Origin: Psychrobacter immobilis
GTDB lineage: Bacteria > Pseudomonadota > Gammaproteobacteria > Pseudomonadales > Moraxellaceae
DNA length: 41,154 bases
Direction of reading: 5' to 3'
NCBI RefSeq assembly: GCF_904846235.1
Contig: NZ_CAJGZN010000019.1
Span: 1-41,154, forward strand
The position numbers were made by a program, and so were the translations under genes. Under the pieces are notes generated by a model. It was not told where the DNA came from. It ran no database searches and worked only from the letters and a program-made list of their open reading frames with translations. Positions within the stretch are counted from its first letter, which is position 1. Every line of letters starts with the position of its first letter. Below are positions 36,504 through 41,154 of the stretch, in pieces.

Positions 36504-38549
36504 ATGTACAGTTCGCCATCACAAGATGTGACGAAACCTCTGACCCTAAACAAAACCGTGTTTATGGGCTCAGCTATTATTTCTATTTTATTGATAATCT
36601 GGACCATCGCTTTTCCAGATTATAGTGAGGCCTTGTTGAGCGCGAGCATGACTTGGGTATCAGACAAGTTTGGCTGGTATTATATGTTGGTGGTTGCCGC
36701 TTATAGTATCTTTGCGTTGTTTGTTGGTTTTTCTAAGTACGGTGATATAAAGCTTGGTCAAGACCACGAAAAAGCACAATTTCCGTTTTTAGCGTGGGCG
36801 GCCATGCTGTTCTCAGCGGGTATTGGTATTGACCTGTTGTTCTTTGGTGCCTCTGAGCCTTTGATGCATTATTTGACCCCGCATACAGGCTTAGAGCCTG
36901 CTAGTGCTGAGGCCATGCGCGAAGCACTTGCTCAGACTTTCTTGCATTGGGGTCTACACGGGTGGGGTATTTATGCACTAATCGGTATGGCGCTGGCTTA
37001 CTTTGCTTATCGCAAAAACATGCCACTCGCGTTACGCTCGCCGTTGACACCGATATTTGGTGAACGTTTAATCAAAGGTTGGTTAGGCGATGGTATTGAT
37101 ACCTTCGGTGTCGTCTGTACGTTGATGGGTATTGCAACCAGTTTAGGTATTGGGGTATTGCAGGCCAATGCTGGCTTGACCCATGTGTTCGGTATCGAAT
37201 CTAGCAAAACGGTTCAGGCGCTCATCATCGTAGGTGTTGTCGCGGCTGCTGCTATCTCTGCGATGACAGGTGTCGAAAAAGGCGTTCGTCGTCTATCTGA
37301 ATTCAACATGCTGTCGTCAATACTGTTGTTGCTTGCCATATTGGTTATGGGCAATACGGTGTATCTATTAAATACCTTTACTCAAAATATCGGTCAATAT
37401 TTCCAAACCATCATTTATAAAACCTTTGACGTTTATGCTTATGACGGTGCTGCTGGTGCCGAGTGGAAATCTTGGTGGACGATATTTTTCTGGGCATGGT
37501 GGGTAGCTTGGGCACCATTTGTAGGTCTATTTATTGCACGTATTAGTCGTGGCCGTACGTTACGCGAGTTTGTATTTGGCGTGATGTTTATTCCACTTGG
37601 GTTTATTTTTGCATGGTTCTCTATCTTTGGTAATTCAGCGATAGACTTGGTTGCTAATGGCGCAACAGAGCTTGGTGAAATCGCGGTTAATGATGCGGCA
37701 ATGGGTATGTTTGCGCTGTTTGAGTACTTCCCTTACAGTGAAGTATTGTCATTTGCTGGTGTGGTTATTGGTCTTATTTTCTTTGTGACTTCTGCTGACT
37801 CAGGCGCGTTAGTACTAGCGAACTTGAGCTCAAGAGGTATGACCAATGATACCGATGCTCCTGTTTGGTTACGTCTGTTTTGGGCAGCAGCCACTGGTCT
37901 TATTACGTTAGGACTGCTATTTGCAGGTGGTTTTGCCTCATTGCAATCTGTTTCTGTCATTGCAGGTTTACCATTCTCTATTATTCTTGTGCTCTACATG
38001 ATGTCTATGTGGAAGTCGCTAAAAGAAGAAGGCAATAAGCGTAAAGCCAGTACAATCGGCACGGCAAATGTGTTGGACAGTGGGAAGAGCTGGAAAGCGC
38101 GCTTGCAACGTATTGTGAGTTTCCCAGGACATGCACAGGTTGAAAAATTCTTGCATACGGTCGTGATGCCAGCGATGTCTGAGGTCGAAAAAGAGTTTAA
38201 AGCAGGTGGTCTCAAAACTTCTTTGGATACCAAAAACCTTGCCAGTATCGGTGAAGGTATCGATGCAGGCATGGACCAAGATAGTGGTCAGGTAGACGGT
38301 CTAAAACTGCGTGTCGGTCATGGTGATGAAGATGACTTTATTTATGAAGTCAATCTGATTAAAGCTCATCGTCCTAACTTTACATTGAGCACATCTACCA
38401 AGCATGCAGAGTACTACTACCGTGCGGAAGTTTTCTTAAGTGAAGGCTCGCAAGAGTATGACTTGGTTGGCTACTCAAAAGAGCAAGTATTGGTTGATAT
38501 CTTAAATCAGTACGAACGCCATTTGCAGTATCTGCATTTAGAGCGTTAA
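36504..38549 (+). CDS. betT: High-affinity choline transporter BetT (BCCT family)
   Basis: A proton-coupled choline importer of about 682 residues. I start it at the ATG at 36504 (MYSSPSQDVTK), since GAGG lies 6 bases before; a TTG four codons earlier is in the site itself. Twelve helices are expected over about 20-505. BCCT features: the glycine-rich TSLGIGVLQANAGL, the signature WAWWVAWAPFVGLFIARISRGRTLREF and the segment FFVTSADSGALVLANLSS. A long C-terminal cytosolic domain (about 515-682) is typical of BetT and senses osmotic stress. It supplies choline to BetA/BetB and has its own terminator. Confidence 0.95.
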   Translation: MYSSPSQDVTKPLTLNKTVFMGSAIISILLIIWTIAFPDYSEALLSASMTWVSDKFGWYYMLVVAAYSIFALFVGFSKYGDIKLGQDHEKAQFPFLAWAAMLFSAGIGIDLLFFGASEPLMHYLTPHTGLEPASAEAMREALAQTFLHWGLHGWGIYALIGMALAYFAYRKNMPLALRSPLTPIFGERLIKGWLGDGIDTFGVVCTLMGIATSLGIGVLQANAGLTHVFGIESSKTVQALIIVGVVAAAAISAMTGVEKGVRRLSEFNMLSSILLLLAILVMGNTVYLLNTFTQNIGQYFQTIIYKTFDVYAYDGAAGAEWKSWWTIFFWAWWVAWAPFVGLFIARISRGRTLREFVFGVMFIPLGFIFAWFSIFGNSAIDLVANGATELGEIAVNDAAMGMFALFEYFPYSEVLSFAGVVIGLIFFVTSADSGALVLANLSSRGMTNDTDAPVWLRLFWAAATGLITLGLLFAGGFASLQSVSVIAGLPFSIILVLYMMSMWKSLKEEGNKRKASTIGTANVLDSGKSWKARLQRIVSFPGHAQVEKFLHTVVMPAMSEVEKEFKAGGLKTSLDTKNLASIGEGIDAGMDQDSGQVDGLKLRVGHGDEDDFIYEVNLIKAHRPNFTLSTSTKHAEYYYRAEVFLSEGSQEYDLVGYSKEQVLVDILNQYERHLQYLHLER

Positions 38550-38589
38550 TCCGGTACACTTTTTAAGTGAAACTATCAGTAAAAATGTC

Positions 38590-38621
38590 CCCATAAGTTG
38601 AACGCAGCTTATGGGTTTTTT
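38590..38621 (+). terminator. Rho-independent terminator of betT
   Basis: CCCATAAG pairs with CTTATGGG around a 10-nt loop, followed by a T-run. Confidence 0.9.
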
Positions 38622-38769
38622 TATGAATAACCATTTATAAATAACTATCGTTTGGGTTGAGGGTATATCCCAAATAAGTGGCAAACAAGCGCCGCAAATA
38701 TAAGGTAAAATTCATTAAGATTAAATTGATCGACTGATACGCATCTACGTATTAGCAAAGGATACATTT

Positions 38770-39258
38770 GTGACCAAATTAAAGTACATAGCGCATTACT
38801 CAGAGCAGATTCAGATTCAAGCTGCTCAGCTTATCAATGATGGTAGGTTGGGCGAGTATCTGGAAAAAAAGTACCCGACTCAGCATCAAATCCAAAGCGA
38901 CAAAGCGCTTTATCAGTATATAAATGAGATAAAAACCCAATACATGCGTAAGATTGGTCAGCTATCAAATGTCAGCTATAGCAGTAAGCTCAAGGTTTTA
39001 AAGCATGCCCTAGGTATTCATACGACGCAGTCGCGCGTACAGGGAAGTAAGCTCAAATCGCACAATAGCATCACGGTAGCTAGCCTATTTAAAGACGCGC
39101 CGCCAGAGTTTTTGCGCATGATAGTGGTGCACGAGCTTGCCCATTTCAAAGAGCATGAGCATAACAAAGCGTTTTATCAATTATGCTGCCATATGGAGCC
39201 TGAGTATCATCAATTTGAGCTGGATACGCGACTGTGGTTACACTGGCGAGAGTTTTAA
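38770..39258 (+). CDS. YgjP-like zinc metallopeptidase (M48 / DUF45 family)
   Basis: 162 residues, starting at a GTG with AAAGGA about 8 bases upstream. The zinc motif HELAH in MIVVHELAHFKEHEHNKAFY (about residues 118-137) and the downstream MEPEYHQFELDTRLWL give the two His ligands, the catalytic Glu and a third ligand region, as in the YgjP/DUF45 family. No signal peptide is seen, so it is cytosolic. Substrates are unknown. It is shorter than typical YgjP in its N-terminal part, and an 11-bp tandem duplication follows its stop. Confidence 0.82.
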   Translation: MTKLKYIAHYSEQIQIQAAQLINDGRLGEYLEKKYPTQHQIQSDKALYQYINEIKTQYMRKIGQLSNVSYSSKLKVLKHALGIHTTQSRVQGSKLKSHNSITVASLFKDAPPEFLRMIVVHELAHFKEHEHNKAFYQLCCHMEPEYHQFELDTRLWLHWREF

Positions 39259-39340
39259 CCCTAATATAGTCTTAATATAGTCATTCCACTATAAAAGTAT
39301 TACGGCGTTAACCTCGCTTGAAGTATCAAATATACCTCTG

Positions 39341-39382
39341 CACTCGGTTGCCTTGTACTACTTTTAAATTGAATCGACTATA
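39341..39382 (+). repeat. Dispersed 42-bp repeat, copy 1
   Basis: It begins CACTCGG and ends TTGAATCGACTATA. The second copy (40198-40239) has the same length and matches at about 31 of 42 positions, highest at the ends. The pair brackets the MITE and the TPR-like gene. Confidence 0.6.
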
Positions 39383-39475
39383 GTATGAATAACAACCTTG
39401 ATAAGGTTCATAGTGATGTTAATAACAGCCGCATAAATATCGTGCTCTTCTCTGTAGCAATCATCTGAGCCGTTA

Positions 39476-39644
39476 GGGCGTGTCCTCAATTCAATTGATC
39501 ATATCGAAACGGGCTAAAAATGGCTAAATTTTGCCAAACATCGTTAAATAGCTGGTTAATATCCCGATATGATCTGCGCTATTTTCCTTGTTTGACTGCA
39601 ATTTATCTCATTTTTATCACCATTTTTAAAATGAGGACACGCCC
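39476..39644. mobile_element. 169-bp MITE-like element with GGGCGTGTCCTCA ends
   Basis: Perfect 13-bp terminal repeats GGGCGTGTCCTCA (39476-39488) and TGAGGACACGCCC (39632-39644) are flanked on both sides by TA (39474-39475 and 39645-39646). Inside, GATCATATCG (39497-39506) and CGATATGATC (39565-39574) form a second perfect 10-bp inverted repeat. No reading frame is present. The ends and TA duplication fit an IS5-family (IS427 subgroup) or IS630-type parent element; the assignment is an inference. Confidence 0.82.
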
Positions 39645-39701
39645 TAGAATTACGTTATAATCCTAACCACACACGATATAGTCCATAAAAGGTTGTAAAC
39701 A

Positions 39702-40124
39702 ATGATTAATACCAAAATATATAAAGCCATTTACACCTTAGCTGAAGAGTTATTAGAAGCGGATCGCAGAGGCAATCAAGAGAAATTTGATTCGCTGTAT
39801 GCTGAACTAAACGCCATTTGTACCGATAATGAGGGCACTGATAAAGACCATCCAGAACAATGGGAAACGCTTGCTGACTTCACAGAAGATTTGGACGCAG
39901 CACTGGTCATTTATGACAAAGCATTGGCCAAGGCTACTGCCATTAACTCAAAAGATCATATGTCATCGATTGCTTTTTCTATGGCGGTGCTACAGCTTGA
40001 GACAGGCGAAAAAGAAGCCGCTATCCAAAGCCTACAAAATGCCAAAGTCACAGCCAATAAAATTGAAGACAAAGAGTTCAAGGTTGAGATTGATGAGATG
40101 CTTACTAAGCTATTGGCAGAGTAG
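39702..40124 (+). CDS. TPR-like helical protein of unknown function
   Basis: 140 residues, almost entirely alpha-helical and acidic. The segments DLDAALVIYDKALAKATAINSKDHMSSIAFSMAVLQLETGEKEAAIQSLQNAKVTA (about 67-122) look like two tetratricopeptide-type helix pairs, suggesting protein-protein binding. No signal peptide. AAAGG lies about 11 bases before the ATG. It stands alone, bracketed by the two copies of the 42-bp repeat. No named family is recognised. Confidence 0.6.
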   Translation: MINTKIYKAIYTLAEELLEADRRGNQEKFDSLYAELNAICTDNEGTDKDHPEQWETLADFTEDLDAALVIYDKALAKATAINSKDHMSSIAFSMAVLQLETGEKEAAIQSLQNAKVTANKIEDKEFKVEIDEMLTKLLAE

Positions 40125-40197
40125 TTTTGATTATAGTCAATCCTCTACAAATTAAGTACGGTGCCAGTCTCGCCTAGCTTACTACTTGTACTACTTT

Positions 40198-40239
40198 CAC
40201 TCGGCTTCCTTGTATCCAAGTTATATTGAACCGTCTATA
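40198..40239 (+). repeat. Dispersed 42-bp repeat, copy 2
   Basis: It begins CACTCGG and ends TTGAACCGTCTATA, 16 bp before the FAD oxidoreductase start, so it may carry or replace that gene's promoter. Confidence 0.6.
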
Positions 40240-40255
40240 AATAGGGTAATCCGAT

Positions 40256-41027
40256 ATGCAAGACATACCTGTGGTAATCGTTGGTGGTGGGTTGAGTGGA
40301 TTATATGCCGCCTTCTTATTAAAGCAAAAGGGTATAGCGTATAGACTACTAGAGGCGCGTGATACCTTAGGTGGCCGCATTGCAGTTGCTAAGTATTCAG
40401 ATGCGCATGCTACTAATAACAGTACTGATATCGATCAAGCAGAATCAAGCGCAGCATTTAATTTAGGGCCGTCATGGTTCTGGCCTGATTATCAAACGCA
40501 GTTAAGTACACTTATTGAATCGTTAAATTTATCACGTTTTGCGCAGTTCGAAGAAGGCGATATGATGGTTGAGCGCGCTGCCAATCAGCCACCTGTGCGT
40601 ATGCAAGGTTACAAAAGCGCACCACCTTCTATGCGTCTAGTCAGTGGTATGGCTGCTTTAACTGATGCGCTATATGCTCGCCTAGATGCTAGTTGTATTA
40701 TGACCAGTCAAACGGTAAGGCAGTTGAACAAGACGTCTCAAGATATTGAAGTACAGAGCGAAGATACTTCTGGACATGTGACCGGACATGTGACGACGTT
40801 CCGAGCGCAGCATGTGCTACTTGCGTTACCGCCTCGATTGGTAGAAGGTCGGATAGTATTTCAGCCAGCGCTACCGCAAGACTTAAGTGGACAGTGGCGT
40901 GAGACAGCTACTTGGATGGCGCCCCATGCCAAATACGTCGCTGTTTATGAGTCACCATTTTGGCGAGGTGTTGGTCTCTCGGGTGCCGCGCGCAGTGCGA
41001 TAGGGCCGCTTACTGAGATACATGATG
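40256..41027 (+). pseudogene. FAD-dependent amine oxidase-like gene, interrupted by an IS
   Basis: The N-terminal 257 codons of an NAD(P)/FAD amine oxidoreductase are present. The dinucleotide motif is VVIVGGGLSGLYAAFLLKQ (about 5-23), followed by YRLLEARDTLGGRI and LGPSWFWPD; the FAD-site strand HVLLALPPRLV is near 200. Amine oxidases of this type are usually about 350-450 residues, and the substrate/FAD C-terminal part is missing. An IS3-family element begins near 41028, and the reading frame stops inside it at 41032. The rest of the gene may lie beyond the IS outside the window. As it stands the product would be inactive. Confidence 0.8.
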
Positions 41028-41154
41028 TGTAGTGGTCAACTAATTTAGGACACCTGATAAGAGGTTTTTGTTAAAGTAGCGTTTCTCTTTTTCTAGCGGT
41101 GTTAAATAGTCATTAAAACGGTGTGGTCTCACTGACTGATAATAGCCCCAAATA
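41028..41154 (-). mobile_element. IS3-family insertion sequence, 3' end
   Basis: The end begins TGTAGTGGTCAACTAATTT at 41028, inside the amine oxidase gene. The element reads on the minus strand, the same direction as the partial IS at the left edge, and continues out of the window. Confidence 0.75.
41040..41154 (-). CDS. IS3-family transposase OrfB, C-terminal fragment
   Basis: The last 37 codons are visible: WGYYQSVRPHRFNDYLTPLE, then a Lys/Asn-rich end finishing SGVLN and a TAG at 41042-41040. The YQSVRPH...YLTP pattern is the usual end of the rve-type DDE integrase domain of IS3 elements. The catalytic residues lie outside the window. The stop is within the terminal repeat, 13 bases from the element's end. 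Confidence 0.8.
   Translation of the reverse strand, partial: IWGYYQSVRPHRFNDYLTPLEKEKRYFNKNLLSGVLN

Larger units (their letters stand above)
39259..39701. other. Intergenic region with repeats and a MITE-like element
   Basis: 443 bp. It contains a 2 x 11-bp tandem repeat (CTAATATAGTC and TTAATATAGTC, 39261-39282), one copy of a 42-bp dispersed repeat (39341-39382) and a 169-bp MITE-like element (39476-39644). No gene is seen. Confidence 0.6.

Noticed and set aside
1..41154. CRISPR array or prophage
   Set aside because: No evenly spaced direct repeats with unique spacers, and no phage structural or integrase genes were seen.

Overview
The window looks like a piece of chromosome from a Moraxellaceae gammaproteobacterium, most probably Psychrobacter. 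This is an inference from protein flavour, modest GC content and gene sets (purN-purM / PerM / Hda, Dps, serS, tkt, a large betaine block). No 16S rRNA or unique marker is present to prove it.

Layout. (1) 1-1033: the start of an IS3-family element abutting a nearly complete IS630-family element whose transposase is split over two frames. (2) 1050-11980: housekeeping genes, namely purN and purM on the minus strand, an AI-2E/PerM-family membrane protein, the DnaA-regulator hda, a DUF2057 secreted protein, dps, a YcxB-like membrane protein, serS and tkt. (3) 12252-13901: a small accessory pair, a one-helix membrane protein of unknown function and a NERD-domain nuclease-like protein with a topoisomerase-type zinc finger. 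(4) 13929-19866: a five-gene dipeptide/oligopeptide ABC importer on the minus strand, with a striking 22-bp perfect inverted repeat between the binding-protein gene and the first permease gene. (5) 20326-25463: an alcohol/aldehyde oxidation cluster on the minus strand (GMC flavoprotein alcohol dehydrogenase, DUF779 protein, zinc alcohol dehydrogenase, aldehyde dehydrogenase). (6) 25971-31162: a Pif1/RecD-like helicase, a GAPDH/erythrose-4-phosphate dehydrogenase-like enzyme, tRNA-Ser(UGA), a lipoprotein, a ribbon-helix-helix-like protein and tRNA-Asn(GUU). (7) 31667-38549: a quaternary-amine block, with an SMR exporter and TetR regulator followed by betB, betA and betT. No canonical betI is in view. 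(8) 38770-41154: a YgjP-like metallopeptidase, a TPR-like protein, and an FAD amine-oxidase gene cut by an IS3-family insertion that runs off the window.

How the genes work together. BetT imports choline, BetA oxidises it to betaine aldehyde and BetB makes glycine betaine, while the adjacent SMR pump may export quaternary cations. The alcohol cluster would oxidise an imported or membrane-derived alcohol to an aldehyde and then to an acid. The Dpp-like importer feeds peptides to the cell.

Non-coding structure. Two short non-autonomous transposon-like elements (MITEs) are visible. One, at 32641-32772, has 23-bp perfect ends and an 8-bp target duplication. The other, at 39476-39644, has 13-bp ends flanked by TA. 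Several genes also carry short degenerate tandem repeats that start at, or span, their stop codon (hda, the helicase gene, tetR, dppF, the RHH gene). In four of them the period is a multiple of three, so the stop codon is re-created in frame. I regard this as the most unusual pattern in the window. I did not find a clear, complete, novel multi-gene system; the NERD pair and the SMR-TetR-Bet neighbourhood are the best candidates for unexplored biology.
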